Source: Adiantum capillus-veneris (Eukaryota; Streptophyta; Polypodiopsida; Polypodiales; Pteridaceae). Taken from it: DNA of 64,000 nt. The position numbers and the translations under genes were made by a program. The notes beneath the pieces are model-generated. The model was not told where the DNA came from. It did not search any database and saw nothing but the letters and a program-made list of their open reading frames with translations. The stretch spans positions 60,466,709 through 60,530,708 of the forward strand of contig CM043971.1 of the NCBI GenBank assembly GCA_014529385.2. The letters run 5' to 3'. Position 1 is the stretch's first letter, and each line of letters opens with the position of its first letter. Of the stretch, positions 31,364-43,772 are shown piece after piece.

Positions 31364-32774
31364 GACTCAAGACAAGAACCAAGATCTTAATATACGATGA
31401 ACTTGTTGTTAAAAGATACAATAAAGATAGATTTTTTAACAAATCAATAAACCCATCTATCACATGATCACACATGCAACTAACGCAAGCATGGCACATA
31501 TTAAGCCTTTCATCCATAGGAAGAATTTGCTGATCTCTCTAGTATGAGGCGAGAAGTTCAAGGTCCCTCTAAGAGGTAAACCAAAGTGAGGGTAAAGATA
31601 TAACCTTTTATGAGAAAGGAATTGTTTAAGCAAAAAGACTCATTCAAAAAACCCCTGATGCATTGATCTCATCACCCAGTACTACTGAGGACCCAAACCC
31701 ATAGCTTCAATTACCATAGCCAAGCCGACATTGTTGCGAAAGTGATCCTACCCCCAAAGTGCTACCCTTGTTATGCCACAAAACGTCCACCATTTGGTTT
31801 GTGCTGCTAAAGTCCCAAGTGAGGGAAGAGCACGTGCTCAAAGATCTCTATAAAATCTCTCCTTACAAATTCACTTACTTGTTGAAGATGAGGAATGTTT
31901 ACAAATAAAACTAGCTCTTTCCACCGATGCATAAAGTAAGATAATGAGCAATGAGCCACCCTAAAGGACCAAAAGAGACAATTTAATGGGAAGAAAAGAT
32001 AAAGATGAAGGTAAGCATATTGTGAGAGTTGGGGATAGTTTGTGCCTTATATAGATGAGCCAGCTAGCAAAAATTGAATTAGTGTTACTTAGTAGTTAAA
32101 GATGTAACTTTGCAATTGAGGATTTACAACCTTCCTTTATTGTTCCGAGATGAGGACAACTCTTTCTTTTTGTTGGGGAGTTTGTAATGGCCTCCTCCTA
32201 GCCCTTATGCATGGCAAACACATCTAAGCCATGACTCAAAGGAAGAAAATTAAAAAGATAATGATAATAATAATAAAAATATTCATATACAATCATGCTA
32301 AATACAAGCTCCAAAGTTTACCCATGAGTCATCTCCAACCTACACCATGGGGATAGGGACATAACCAATACATGAGAAATTACCTTTTCCTCTCAAGGAA
32401 GTTATCAAAGGAAAAAGAAAGACAAGATAAGGATAAGGATGAGGTGAGTACGTAGCTTGTTGAAGAAGTTTTGAAAAGTAAGAAAATCTATCAAGATATG
32501 TAAAAATAACTTATCAAGATAAGTTAAGGACTTAGCAAATTAAGCATAAAAGTAGGCCTTCTCTACTCGTTCAACACTTTTGTTCTCATTTTTGAAAGTG
32601 CAAGCTTAAGAGTAAGATTGGGAAAGCCATAACTAGAGCTCTTTCACACATACCTCCGACACACACACCTCTCTCCAAGAGAATCCATGGCCAAAACCGT
32701 AATCAAGCTTGCCATTACACTCTCCCTCTCCTTTCTCCTAACCCTTAAGTTTTCCATAGCTTGAATCTCCCTTA
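31364..32774. other. Non-coding stretch before the right direct repeat
   Basis: About 1.4 kb with no recognisable gene. CTTATATAGATGAG near 32050 is TATA-like; if the right repeat is an LTR its promoter part could extend leftward to here, with no counterpart left of the 19279 copy. Confidence 0.4.
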
Positions 32775-34970
32775 TTTACCTTTCATGCTTACTTAAATTC
32801 ATGCTTAAGCTCTTACAAGCAAGCCTTTTCCTTGCTTGCTTGGGAAGAGGAACAACTTCTTAATGTTTTTTTCATATTCTAATTATGTTTACTAATCATA
32901 AATAACCACATTGTTAACAACTAGCCACGATATTATTCAAGTTTTGTAATTTCAAGTTCTTTAGATTACCGGACTAATATGCCATAGAGAGAGTAGAAAA
33001 CACTCTCTTTAACCATAGGTGATTGGAGATCATATTTACCTAAATAGTATCCATGATGAATGGTGAATAATATCTTTAATTATTACTTAATCTTCCACAA
33101 AAAACCCTTTTTATTGATTTTTAACTTACTTTTATTCTCTTACTTAAGTTACTCTTATAAAGATAAATGCCATAAATCAAAGCCAACTAAATAATGGAAC
33201 TGTCGTTCAAACTAAACTTATTTTCCAAAAGAGGAATCATAATGCTCTCATGAAAGGCCCATAAATTTTTCTTGATTTGCATGAATTATGTGTGTGAAAG
33301 TTTTAGTGACATACTTAAGTTAATATCTATTTCTTTCAAGAAGGAGTTGAGTTTTGAAGGGTAAGTTTATCATAACCAAAGGAGTTCTCTTTGAAAGAGG
33401 ATTTCCCTTCCAAGTAGGTTATCCTCCCTCCCCTTTGTCAATTGGAAAATCCCAAATCCTTAAACCACTCCTAGCTACGTAAATACCTCTCTCCAAGGTA
33501 GCGAGGTATGCCTAAATCCCATATGAAAGAAGAACTTTTTAATCATTCATACTTCATTGCATGCATATTTCTCACCACACTAACATGTCCAATCTTAGGA
33601 ATTTTGCATTTTGACTATTGCACTACCATTCATTGAAGGGTTCTATTCTTGCATAATCAATCACTCAACTCTTGCACAATCAATTGAAGATGAGGAAGTT
33701 TTGAGAATATTTACCTTAACATTACAAGTTGGTGCATTCTAAAGTTTTGTGTTTACAACTTATGGTTCATACTAAAGAAAGGATCATTGTAGAGAGTATA
33801 TACATTGTTCATTTCAAGTTTTTCTACTTTAAAATTTGTTTTGCAATGATGAAGAAAGGGGGGAGTAGGGGGATAGATTCACGGAAGTGACAACCGTGTT
33901 TCTTGAACATAAAACTCCCATCACTTCTATGGAGATGCCCCATGGATGGTAAATGATGCAAGAAAAACAAATGGGATTCGCCCAAGACGTGGTTAAATTG
34001 AAACTTACTTCGAGACAAAACCTTAAACTTGCAAGAGACTCGTTGTATTTCTTAAGGTCTTGTTTGAGTAGACATTAAAAGGAAATAGGAACTAGCGGAT
34101 TATAACTCAAGAAACTCACCCTAAATTTCAACTAGGATTAAAAACTTTATTGAGAAGATTTGACATGGATAGCCCTAGCATAACATAGAAGTTTGAAGTG
34201 TGAAACTTGTCTTACATGATGGGAAAAAGGCCAACATGGGTGTTTACCTGTGGGATGCAACGGGGGATGGTCCTTTATATCTAGGACTAATAACATTTAG
34301 TCTATATTTTGAGCTCGAGTTCATTCAAGGAAATAGTATTGGGATTGGATGGGAGTGTGTTCTGGCCGGGTGGTGAGACCCGCGGAAGAGTATGCAAATC
34401 GACCTAGTCCAGGTAGGATTGATGCTGATGAAAAAAGGAGAAGGGAAAAGGGGATTCCAAGAAGGGATTAGATAAGGGAGGAGGATGTGATTTAATTAAG
34501 GAACTCTTCTAATTGTTTGCTAAAACTAAACCTTGGAAATGTTAGGAGCTTAAATGGGCTATTCCGCAATTATCCTCAACAGCCGGATCTTTGCTTTTCT
34601 TGTTGAAATATTTATTTAAAAGAAACTTAGACTATATCAATTTTGTAAGCCTTTCCCAAACAAGAAAAATAAGAATTGAAAATTGTATAAAGGTGCCGCC
34701 TCCACACATGGTAGAGGAGACATGATACCCAGAGTCTTGGAACAAGAATAGGGACATGCTTGAAGAATCATATGTGATTGCTTGAAAGATAGCTAGATAC
34801 ATTTACATAATAAAATAAAAATTTATTAAAATATTCTAAAAAGAAAAAAAAGTGGGAACGACTTGATAAATGCACACTTGCAAGGGTATGCAATAGTTTT
34901 CATGCTGTTTTCAAATGTTTGAAATGTATTCTTGGTTGAACTTGTTTGGAATACTATTTTTCTAGTATGA
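32775..34970 (+). repeat. Long direct repeat, right copy (possible LTR)
   Basis: Direct-orientation homologue of 19279-21342, about 130 bases longer because of two segments missing from the left copy. Divergence is high (many substitutions per line), so both are old. No ORF is supported. Confidence 0.75.
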
Positions 34971-35595
34971 TAGACTACTTTGGAAATGTGCATTAACAAA
35001 TTGGTTTAGTGAGAGGGTGGATTTTGGAGGGTTAATTTGGTGGCCAAAAAATTGAACCCCATTTTATGTTGTCCATTAAGTTAAGTGAAGAACGGGGGAA
35101 AGGGATTTCGATCTACGAAGTGGGGATCAAACTTGAGAGCGAGGGATTTGTGTAGCTTGTCAATACACTCATCTTAGGGAACACAGTGGCAGTTGTGCTT
35201 GGTCATAACCAGGAAGAAAGCGTCAGTGACCTTGAACCAAGGGTGAATTAAAGAACTCTCACTATTTGAACCTGGAAGGTAGAGTTCAATGGATTCAATT
35301 GGAAAGTTTTGAATCAATAAGAAAAGATATTTTGAGGTTAAGGGTTCCATATGAGAAAAAGTGAATGTTATCACCCCGTTGAGTTGGCATGAAAGAGCAG
35401 GAGGACACCTGTCTTGGTGTCCATCTCAAGCGGAAGGGATGACAAGAATCGTGGTGTATCCATTTAGAGATGGTGCAACTGGTGTTCCTTGGCATGGTCC
35501 TCACATTCTTCAATTGTTGAACCAAAAAAGTAAGCTCCTATACTTCCTCTTTCTTCCTTTTTAATTTCTTGAGATCTTTTTTGGATTTCTTATCC
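34971..35595. other. Unassigned sequence with one short ORF
   Basis: Contains an open stretch at about 35361-35564 (67 codons) without a recognised domain. I find no splice pattern or family motif and do not call it a gene. Confidence 0.35.
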
Positions 35596-35599
35596 TGCT

Positions 35600-36660
35600 T
35601 CCTTCCCTTCTTCTTTCTTTCTTGATGTTTTGGAATCCTCATCCTCAAAATCTTCCTTTGAATCTCTTTTTAAATGCAAATCATCCTCCTCATCTTTTGA
35701 ATCCAAATCTAATTCCGTATCTGATCCCCCTACTCTCGTAAGCCTTAGCCTCTTTTCTACTTGATTGCCAAATCAACCAACCCATCACATCCCCTGGACA
35801 CATTATAACTTGCTACTGCATTCTTCAACTCCTTTCTTAATCTCAACATAAAATACACTGCCACCATCTCATTGGTTGGTCTTTCATCCACTTCCAGCTT
35901 GTTCAAGATTGGTTAAATTTTTTGGGCATAATCCTCCACTTTCAAATTCTTCTGCTTTATCTTTCTGATCTTCCTTTGCAATTCATTGGGCGTCTTATCA
36001 TCCCAAGAATGCAACCTTTTAGTGCAACAAAATTTACAAAAGAATTTTTTGAAAACCCATTAAGCCACTGCATGGCCTTCCCTTCCAAGATTGCTTGTAA
36101 ACTGTTGCAATTTCTCCGGATCCCCATACAGAAGGCTGTATCCGTCGACAACCCATTTTATTTGGAGCTGACCTATATGACAATCAAGGTCTTCATTCTT
36201 TTTTCCCTTGAATGTCCTGAACTTGACCATCAAATTTGAGATTCGGTTTGGTGCCACAACCATCCTCCTTGGTACAGGTTGGTTTCCTAAAACTATTGGA
36301 TTAAAAACCAACTTCCCTCTTGTTGTAAGTACCGCTTCTCTAGTAATCTGGGCAAAAAGAACATGGTGCCTTGCTCTTTGTTCTTTAAAAAATAATTTCT
36401 CCTTCATTCCAAACTCCAAATCATCTTCAACCTCCTTGTTTATTGGTGTCTGCTCTCCATCATCCCTATCATATTTTAATGGGGCAGGTTGATCAAATGG
36501 ATGGTTATGCTACTCCCATCTACAGTCATCCTCTTCCCCTTCTACCAGCTTTTGGGCTACAGAGTGCATGAAATACACATCCACTAAACTTATTGATTCC
36601 CTATCGGACATACATTCCTCTCAATTAGTTCTTTTTTGGAGCTTGTTCTTAATCTTCCTT
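35600..36660 (-). pseudogene. gag: Ty3/Gypsy gag remnant (Gypsy-3)
   Basis: Minus strand. Readable pieces: VLFAQITREAVL, MVKFRTFKGKKNEDLDCHI (36240-36180), GKAMQWLNGFSKNSFVNF (about 36080-36020) and further capsid-like sequence to about 35700 (LRKIKQK, VEDYAQKI, NKLEVDERPTNEM). The pattern FKG....D...H then A..W......S...F is that of a Gypsy-type capsid. At least two frameshifts split it. It lies 30 bases inside the LTR at 36690, in the right orientation to be its gag. Polymerase is missing to the left. Confidence 0.65.
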
Positions 36661-37004
36661 GAACAAACAAAAACCCGTAGGATCGCCAATGTTAGTGTTA
36701 GGAAATAAGACGTAGCTAAATAGATAATTGAGTAGATTACTTAATGGAGAGAGACAGATTTATATACACGAGATTATAGAGTAGAGAGAGGGTGAGAGAG
36801 AGTACACACGATATACGTGGTTCACCCAATGTGGGCCACGTCCACGGGAAAGCAGCCACTCAATGGCTTTAGTACTTCAAAACAAGAAGTAGTTTACAAA
36901 GGGATTATACCCTTAATGGAGCTCCCACCTTGCTTCACTCTCACCACCTCACACTCACCTTGTTGCATCAACTTCACACTATGAAATGTGTGTAGAAATG
37001 GCCT

Positions 37005-37013
37005 CCTTTTATA
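37005..37013 (-). promoter_or_regulatory. TATA box of Gypsy-3 LTR
   Basis: TATAAAAGG on the minus strand within GGCCTATAAAAGGAGGCC, which is nearly palindromic. It is about 320 bases before the LTR end, a usual distance. Confidence 0.5.
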
Positions 37014-37129
37014 GGCCAAAAGGGCTGCCCTCTCTTATGAGAGACAGCCATGTGTAGCCGCCCTTGTGCGAATAAGTCCAAATCGGACCCTCCAATCCGC
37101 CTATGTGTGGCCGCCCTTGAGAAGACAAG

Positions 37130-37270
37130 TCCGCTTTTGAATTCGGCCACTGGCCACCGGCCATTGACTTCCGACCACCGGCCATCGGCCATTGACTACT
37201 GGCCACCGGCCAACCGACCGGTTGTTTTCCGACCACTTTCTGGCCGCCGTCCGGCCATAATATTCCGGCG
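37130..37270. repeat. GGCCAC/CCGGCC-rich palindromic minisatellite
   Basis: Short units such as CCACTGGCCACCGGCCATTG, TTCCGACCACCGGCCATCGG and ACTGGCCACCGGCCAACC recur every 20-30 bases. The unit is self-complementary (GGCC cores), and ORFs open in both strands are artefacts of it. It lies upstream of the TATA box in the Gypsy-3 LTR. Confidence 0.75.
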
Positions 37271-37709
37271 AAAAACAAGTCTCGGGGGCCTCCGCCCCCG
37301 AGCCCTTTAAAGTTGCCCCTGATTCTTGTCCGTGAAAATTTTGGTTTCCGGTGAGTGATTTTCCTTCACGCACGATGGCTTCTCCTCATAATGGGGGCCT
37401 TACAAATGTGCGCTTTTACCACAGAAAATTACAAGGGTAAATCAGGCTCCATACTTAATAGTTAGCTATGATGATACATAAGTAATTAACCACATAGACA
37501 ACGGAACATACACAATAATTGAGATGAGACAAAACAAGACCCTTCTTATTCATTGATTGTGTGGAGCAAGATAACAAAAACTTTATCTAGGAAACTGAAC
37601 AACGTAGCTTTCAAGATCACATGAGACTCCCAAGATAGCCACACAGACATGAAGATTAAAAGAGACTTTAGACCTTAAACCTTATAAGAAATGACTAGAT
37701 ATGCCTTTT

Positions 37710-38046
37710 ACAATGTCGCCCTTAGTTTGATCTCACTTTCACAAGCTAGCGAAGCTTGTTTTACAATCCTATTGGTGTGTCAAATTTGTTTCTTTGAGCT
37801 CTACAAGACTACACTATATACAGATCTGTTGATATCTTGTTGACTTACAACATCAAATTTTGAGATGGCACAAAAATTACAATGTCGCCCTTAGTTTGAT
37901 CTCACTTTCACAAGCTAGCGAAGCTTGTTTTACAATCCTATTGGTGTGTCAAATTTGTTTCTTTGAGCTCTACAAGACTACACTATATACAGATCTGTTG
38001 ATATCTTGTTGACTTACAACATCAAATTTTGAGATGGCACAAAAAG
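37710..38046. repeat. Perfect 169-bp tandem duplication
   Basis: 37710-37878 and 37879-38046 appear identical over about 167 bases (ACAATGTCGCCC... to GATGGCACAAAAA). No coding content. Perfect identity in a region of old repeats means a very recent duplication or an assembly artefact. Confidence 0.93.
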
Positions 38047-40526
38047 GGTGATGCAAAGGATGCAAGAATGAGCAGTGAGATTCAAAATGTTCCTCTTATT
38101 TTCAGGAATGCAGCTATCCAAAACAATCCTCAAAATGATTGTCAAGCTAGTTTTAATTGTTGTTTTCTCTTTTTTTACCATACTTTGAATATCATGGCAT
38201 TTTTCCGCATTTAGCATGTCTTTTGTGTAATTAACTACATACACTTATCGTAGACTATGAAATGCTTAAATTAGCAATGCTAGATTGTAAAAAAAAGGCT
38301 TTGTTTGATGTGTTGTTTTGTCAAGTGAGGTTGATTGCGTAATGGTTATCTTCCCATTTGTGCAAATAAGCAACATAAGTCACGTAAAAAACAATTTAAA
38401 ACAAAATACGTTGTGATTGAGATAGATATTAGAGAATATGCTAAAACGCGTCAAAGTGCACACTTAGTTTGCATATAGACAAAGATTTGCAGCTCATTGC
38501 CTCTAAATTAGGATTCGTCTAAAACTAGGAGTATGAATAATCATTCTTTGGAGGTGTTTATCAAGAGAAAATGTTGATATTTTGTATTGTTGCAATGCTT
38601 GAAAATGTGTAAACATGTACTCTTCCCCCTTCATAGATGACTTGGTAATGAGGACAATAGTAGGACCAAGAGCGGGGCCCTAGTCAACTTCCCTCTCACA
38701 TTGCTAGGTTTTTTGGCATCCTTTCATGGATTGAGGTGTCCAGAGGGTGCCTAGTACTGTATGAGCACATGCTAGTGGGGTTGGAGCCCCACCTGTTAAG
38801 GAGACGGACCACTTAAGGAGACGGACCCTTAGAGGATGAATGACAAGGTAGCTTAGCCCCCTTGACTACCTAAGAAGAGGCAGTATGGTCTATTAGGTAG
38901 AACACGTTTTAGTTGAGAGTCCATAATGCTAGAAATGCTTAGGATACACAACGAATGTAGAATTTGTAGCCTTAGATGAGGCCAATTAGACCCAAGTACA
39001 AACACTTGTAAAAATATTTTGGTAATAGCAAATTATGTTTTCATTTCAATGTCTATTGCGTTTAAGGATATTTTAACAAGCTTGTGGAATTACCTGATTA
39101 AGCAACCTATTTATATGTGTGCCACAATAGTGTGGTAGGTTACTTAGAAAACAAAACTATTGGGCGAGTGAGTGGATGCTTGAAAGCAGCTGGAAAGTGG
39201 GTTGATGGATGCTTGAAAGTGGCATCCTTTGGACGAGTGGACTCAATGAGTTGGGTAACTTTCCAGTAGCTAGATGCTAGGTATTTGGAGTCTAAGACAA
39301 GGTTGGTTTGCAAAACAAATTGATAGTTGTGACTATTAAATGTGGCGGAAAAAGTGTTCATTATTTGAGTAGACTATTTAACTTGCTCTTAGATGACTAG
39401 GACCTTGACAAATCTGGGACTTTTTGTAGCCACATTTCCTTGTAAGGTAGAGCTATATTTTTTCTATTTTTTTTGTGGGTGCAAATTTTGACAACGAGAG
39501 CTGAACTGCATGCATAAGGGGAATTTTGGACCTAGTGGACTACCAAAATAAGCCTCTTAGTGCATATTGAGAGGAGCCATTATACTGCTATTAGGGCATA
39601 ACATATTGTTTAAAAAATATTTCTTGATGTTTTTTTTCTTGATTGAGGATTGAGACAACCTATGTTATCTATAGGAGGATGAAGACAGGATGCCTACTAC
39701 AAACAATTTTGGGTGTTTAAGTATACGTTCTCTAGAGCTTTCCAACAATCGCTCCACAACTCTTGGGTCTACAATGAAGCTGATCAAGTAGTGCCGTGAG
39801 ATGTTTAGTCCATTTTTTTATCATAATCAAAGGGGACTACCACCTCTTTTAGAAAGCTATTTCCTTTTGGAAGTAGCTAAGGATCCTCCCCACTATAGGA
39901 CAATAGATGTTGTTGAATTTAATGCTTTGGTTTATTTAACACCAAGATAGGATCTAGGCCAAAAACACATTGTGCATATTTTGGATACAAATTAATGATA
40001 GAAATTTTTTGTGTCCAATAGTCTCTTGTAATGTGTATTGTTCTAAGTAATGTTGTGTACAATTCAAAGCGCACTTGGATCCGTATTCATGTTTGAGACT
40101 GTATGCAGGTCTTTGCGCTTCTTGCTATCTTGAATAATCTTTGAGATTGTGTAGGTCTCCTAGCTACACTTTCCACAACACCATGATGCTCATCATTGAC
40201 AAAGACCCTTGGGGATTTATGATGGATACTTGGGATGGATTGGCTAGTGAAAAAGGGACATATTCATAACTATAAGGCAAGTATCTCATTTGAAAACAAG
40301 AGGGAAATAGGGTGATAGTTTATGGTGAAACGGAGAAGAAAATCCCACCTTGTGCAAAGCTAATTAACTTCTCAAGGGAGCAAGGAAGGGACAACACATC
40401 TATCTCATCAAAGTAGAGGAATCCAACACTAAGTGTGCCCCCCCATGGATTATAGAATTCCATATGTTTTCCATGAGAACTAAAGACTCTTCCAACCTCT
40501 AGAGAAGCATTCTTTGATGACATACT
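38047..40526. other. Unassigned AT-rich sequence
   Basis: About 2.5 kb with no supported gene. A small direct repeat (TTAAGGAGACGGACC twice near 38797-38826) is visible. Near 39820-39870 the phrase CATAATCAAAGG..ACT....TCTTTTAGAAAG recalls a piece of the 2-kb direct repeat, but the match is too short to call. Confidence 0.4.
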
Positions 40527-40968
40527 TATTCACTCCAAGTCAAAGAAAGAGCCTGAAAACCATGTGCGTACTATTCTTGCAATTTTATGTGAGCACAAGC
40601 TTTATGCTAAAAGGAGTAAATGTAACTTTTTCACACCCAAAATAGATTATCTTTGATTCATTGTCTCCAAGGATGGAATTTCAATAGATCCTGCAAAATT
40701 GAAGGATATATTAGAATGTAAAACTCTTAGGCCAGTCAATGAGATTTTTGGATTCTTAGGAATCATTGGATGGAAAAGAATCTTCATCAAAGGTTATACA
40801 CAAATTGCATCTGTGATTGATCTCCCTAAGAAGGAATCCAAGATAGAATATTTACCTATTCATAGACAAAGTTATGAGCACTTAAAGTTCATCCTTACTT
40901 CAATATGAGTCTTAAATCTCCCAAAGTTCACTAAGGAATATGAGTAGTCTTGCTCTTGGAGGTATATT
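40527..40968 (+). pseudogene. pol: Gypsy-2 reverse transcriptase to RNase H start (left part)
   Basis: Encodes the RT thumb in two frames: EPENHVRTILAILCEHKLYAKRSKCNF, then (after a stop where GH is usual) FIVSKDGISIDPAKL, GFLGIIGWKRIFIKGY and SYEHLKFILTS, ending VLNLPKFTKEYE. This is the well-known Ty3/Gypsy RT-RNase H connection. The catalytic part of RT upstream is missing or unrecognisable. The sequence breaks at the Copia-C target site ATCTC (40969-40973) and resumes at 49676. Confidence 0.82.
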
Positions 40969-40973
40969 ATCTC

Positions 40974-41326
40974 TATGAACAGATAGAGAAGGAGAGAGCT
41001 TAAGATCTTGCAAGCACGCACGCACACACACAAAGAAGGAGGCAAAAGAATGTACTTCTTCTTCTTCAAAAACTCAAGATAAGAGGTCTACAAAACATAA
41101 GAGAAAATAAAACATAAAAGGGGAACCAGTACAATGGTCTAGTCTAAACCAATAGTGAGTGAGGTGAGTAGATAAGTATGCCATCAGTTCGGTAGGTAGA
41201 CCAGCTCGGTGTAGTCTAGCTATAGTATCACTAGAAGATATGCGTATCCACCAAGGCATGCCAATGATGATGACTGTCGGTGGTAGTCATCCAAGAGTCA
41301 TACATGTTGAGCTTGACATCGCAACA
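40974..41326 (-). repeat. Copia-C 3' LTR
   Basis: About 353 bp, ending GACATCGCAACA followed by CTCCCCCTCAAGCTC. It aligns with 49527-49675 in its first ~130 and last ~25 bases. The inner terminus is similar to Copia-A (GACATCTCAACA). Confidence 0.82.
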
Positions 41327-41339
41327 CTCCCCCTCAAGC

Positions 41340-41680
41340 TCAACACCATCTCTTGTATGCCAAGAATTGCTCAAAATTTTGTAGCTTTGCCGCTCCAAGG
41401 GCCTTCATGAAGATATCTGCAACATTCTCATCCATTGCCATGTACTCCATGTCAATGTCTCCTGCTAAGACCCTCTCTATGATGAAGTGGTAGTGCATCT
41501 CAATGTGCTTTGTCTTGGCATGGTGACAGTGGGTTTCATGCCAAATGTATGCTGCTAAGGTTGGCACAATAAATGACAACCGACCTCTCTACGTGTACTC
41601 CAAAGTCGTGAAGTAGCAATCCTAGCCATGCTACCTAACATGCCGCCACTGCAACACCCTTGCACTCTGCCTCTGAATTC
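41340..41680 (-). pseudogene. pol: Copia-C RNase H tail
   Basis: 41579-41340 encodes TKHIEMHYHF, ERVLAGDIDMEYMAMDEN, ADIFMKALGAAKLQNF, the end of a Copia polyprotein close to Copia-A. Further left-to-right sequence to about 41680 still shows AECKGVAVAAC, corresponding to the STEAEYRGAAVAAC region. At about 41680 it joins integrase sequence directly, so RT and most RNase H are deleted. Confidence 0.85.
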
Positions 41681-41946
41681 CATAATTTTTAAGAAAATCA
41701 TTGGATTCATGGGAGAAGTATTATCCCCATCCTTTTGAATTTAGGCACTTTACATGTTTCCCAGTTTGTTTTTCAACCATAACTTTGAAATTTTGAAAAT
41801 GCATAAACACCTCACTTTTTTGCTTCATGAAGTAGACCCATACTTTCCTCGTATGGTCATCAATGAAACTCACATAGTATCTACATCCACCCACAAATGC
41901 AGCCTTTGTTGGACCCCATATATCTATATGCACTAAATCCAATGCA
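41681..41946 (-). pseudogene. pol: Copia-C integrase fragment up to Copia-D
   Basis: Encodes HIDIWGPTKAAFVGGCRYYVSFIDDHTRKVWVYF (in parts), KQKSEVFMHFQNFKVMVEKQTGKHVKCL; the first catalytic D is in HIDIWGP. Around the second aspartate (NSKGWG where Copia-A has RSDGGG) the site is lost. Copia-D entered at ATGCA (41942-41946). Confidence 0.85.
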
Positions 41947-42164
41947 TGAAGTCGCGGAGCGGAGCGTGGGTCGACTCTCTCACACACACACACACAGTGA
42001 GCTTACACAGTACAGTACGCAGAGAACTGTTAGAAGGGTTATCTCCCAATTCCCTTAGTATTCACAAAGTATAAGTTAGTATATACAAAGAGTTAGAGGG
42101 AAGTGAGTTAGGCGGGCGGCCAGCCATATCCACATAAGAGGCCACTTGGGCTTTAATCCCAACA
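41947..42164 (-). repeat. Copia-D 3' LTR
   Basis: 218 bp, TGAAGTCGCGG...AATCCCAACA. It carries a (CA)n tract longer than in 47281-47496 and one substitution near 42018. Confidence 0.95.
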
Positions 42165-42248
42165 ACCTCCCACTTAAAGTCCAATGTGGCACTTTAAGTA
42201 ACTGTAAATCTATGAACATAAATGTACAAAGATTTACATGGCTGCCAT

Positions 42249-43772
42249 CTATCCAATGCCCAATAACTCATGACAATGCACAAATCCCTCTCCTGGAAGT
42301 CCCTTTGTGAGTAGATCAGCAGGATTGTCCTTGGTGTGGATCTTCAGCAGTTGTATCTGCTTGTCTTCAAGTACTTCCCTAATGAAGTGATATTTGACAT
42401 CAATATGCTTAGTCTTCGAATGGAACACTGGATTCTTTGCCAATTATATAGCACTTTGACTATCACAATATAACTCTGGCATATCTACTTTGATTCCCAA
42501 GTCTGCAACCAATCTACCAAGCCAAATAGCTTCTTTGCATGCCTCATTTGTTGCAACATACTCAGCTTCTGTAGTAGACTGCGTAACACAATCTTGTAAT
42601 CGAGATCGCCATGATATGGCACCTCCAGCCAATGTAAAGACATAGCCTGATGTAGATCTCCTCTTATCCAAGTCTCCTGCATAATCTGAGTCAGTGTATC
42701 CTCTGACACTCAAATCCTGACTACCATAGCATATGCGCATACTCTTTGTATGTTTTAAGTATCTCATGATACCTTTCACTACCTCCCAATGTTTCTTGCC
42801 GGGATTTGACATATATCTGCTAACCACTCCCACTGCAAATGCAATATCCGGATGTGTAGCAATCATTGCATACATCAAACTACCCACTGCAGACGCATAT
42901 GGAATCTTATCCATTTCAGCCTTTTCTTCCTCAGACACAGGACAATCTTGTTTGCTAAGTTTCACATATGGTGGCAATGGAACACTCAATGCCTTTCCCT
43001 TCTCCATATTGAAACGTTGCAAAACCTTGTCAATATACTCTGTTTGAGATAACCAAATCAACTTCTTTGATCTGTCTCTCTCAATGCGCATACCAAGTAT
43101 ATGACTTGCCTCACCCATGTCTTTCATGTCAAACGATTTTGCCATCTTTGACTTCAAAGCTGAAATTTCTTGCAAGTGTTTGCCAGCAATCAACATGTCA
43201 TCCACATACAAAATAAGGATCAGCCAACTACCATCGTTAGCCTTCTTTGTATATAGACAGTGATCAAACTCACTACGTTTGTAGCCTTGAGAAAGCATAA
43301 ACTGGTGGAACTTATGGTACCATGCCCTCGGTGATTGTTTTAAGCCATAAAGACTCTTTAACAACTGGCATACCAAATGTTCCATGCCTTTCTCAACAAA
43401 CCCTTCTGGCTGCTGCATGTAAATTTCCACATCTAAATCACCATGCAAGAACGCTGTCTTGACATCCATTTGGTGCAACACCAAATCCAATATAGCAACC
43501 AATGCAAGAAAGCATCTCAATGTAGTCATCTTGACCACTGGAGAGAAGACTTCATCAAAGTCAATGCCTTGTTCTTGCTTAAAGCCCTTGGCAACAAGCC
43601 TTGCTTTGTACTTTGGCTGACTATCATGAGCGGTGATCTTATACCTGTAAACCCATTTACAAGGTAGAGCCTTTTTGCCCTGTGGTAATTTAACCAACTT
43701 CCATGTCTGGTTTTTATGCAGAGCTGTCATCTCTGACTGCATGGCCAACTGCCATTTTTTCGAGTCAACCAC
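42249..43772 (-). pseudogene. pol: Copia-D reverse transcriptase and RNase H
   Basis: Continues the frame of 43773-46214 after TAA 43773-43775. RT: KALPCKWVYRYK, YKARLVAKGFKQEQGIDFDEVFSPV, HQMDVKTAFLHGDL, SLYGLKQSPRAWY, and catalytic ILYVDDMLIAG (about 43210-43180). RNase H: YTDSDYAGDLDKRRSTSGY, TTEAEYVA and YCDSQSAI. A second TAA at 42444-42446 cuts the RNase H; the remaining 64 codons (LAKNPVFHSKTKHIDVKYH...LTKGLPGEGF) follow in frame to 42249. All active-site residues are present, so only the two nonsense codons mark decay. Confidence 0.93.

Larger units (their letters stand above)
36690..37404 (-). repeat. 5' LTR of Gypsy-3
   Basis: On the minus strand it runs TGTAAGGCCCCC...CACTAACA, followed by TTGGCGATCCTACGGG as a primer-site candidate at 36674-36689. 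A TATA box (TATAAAAGG, minus strand, about 37005-37013) lies midway. Boundaries are inferred because no second LTR is in the window. It contains the GC-rich repeat at 37130-37270. Confidence 0.6.

Noticed and set aside
36974-37373. Several ORFs on both strands with repeated GRWPV-like peptides
   Set aside because: Produced by the self-complementary GGCC repeat; open frames appear in both directions for that reason.
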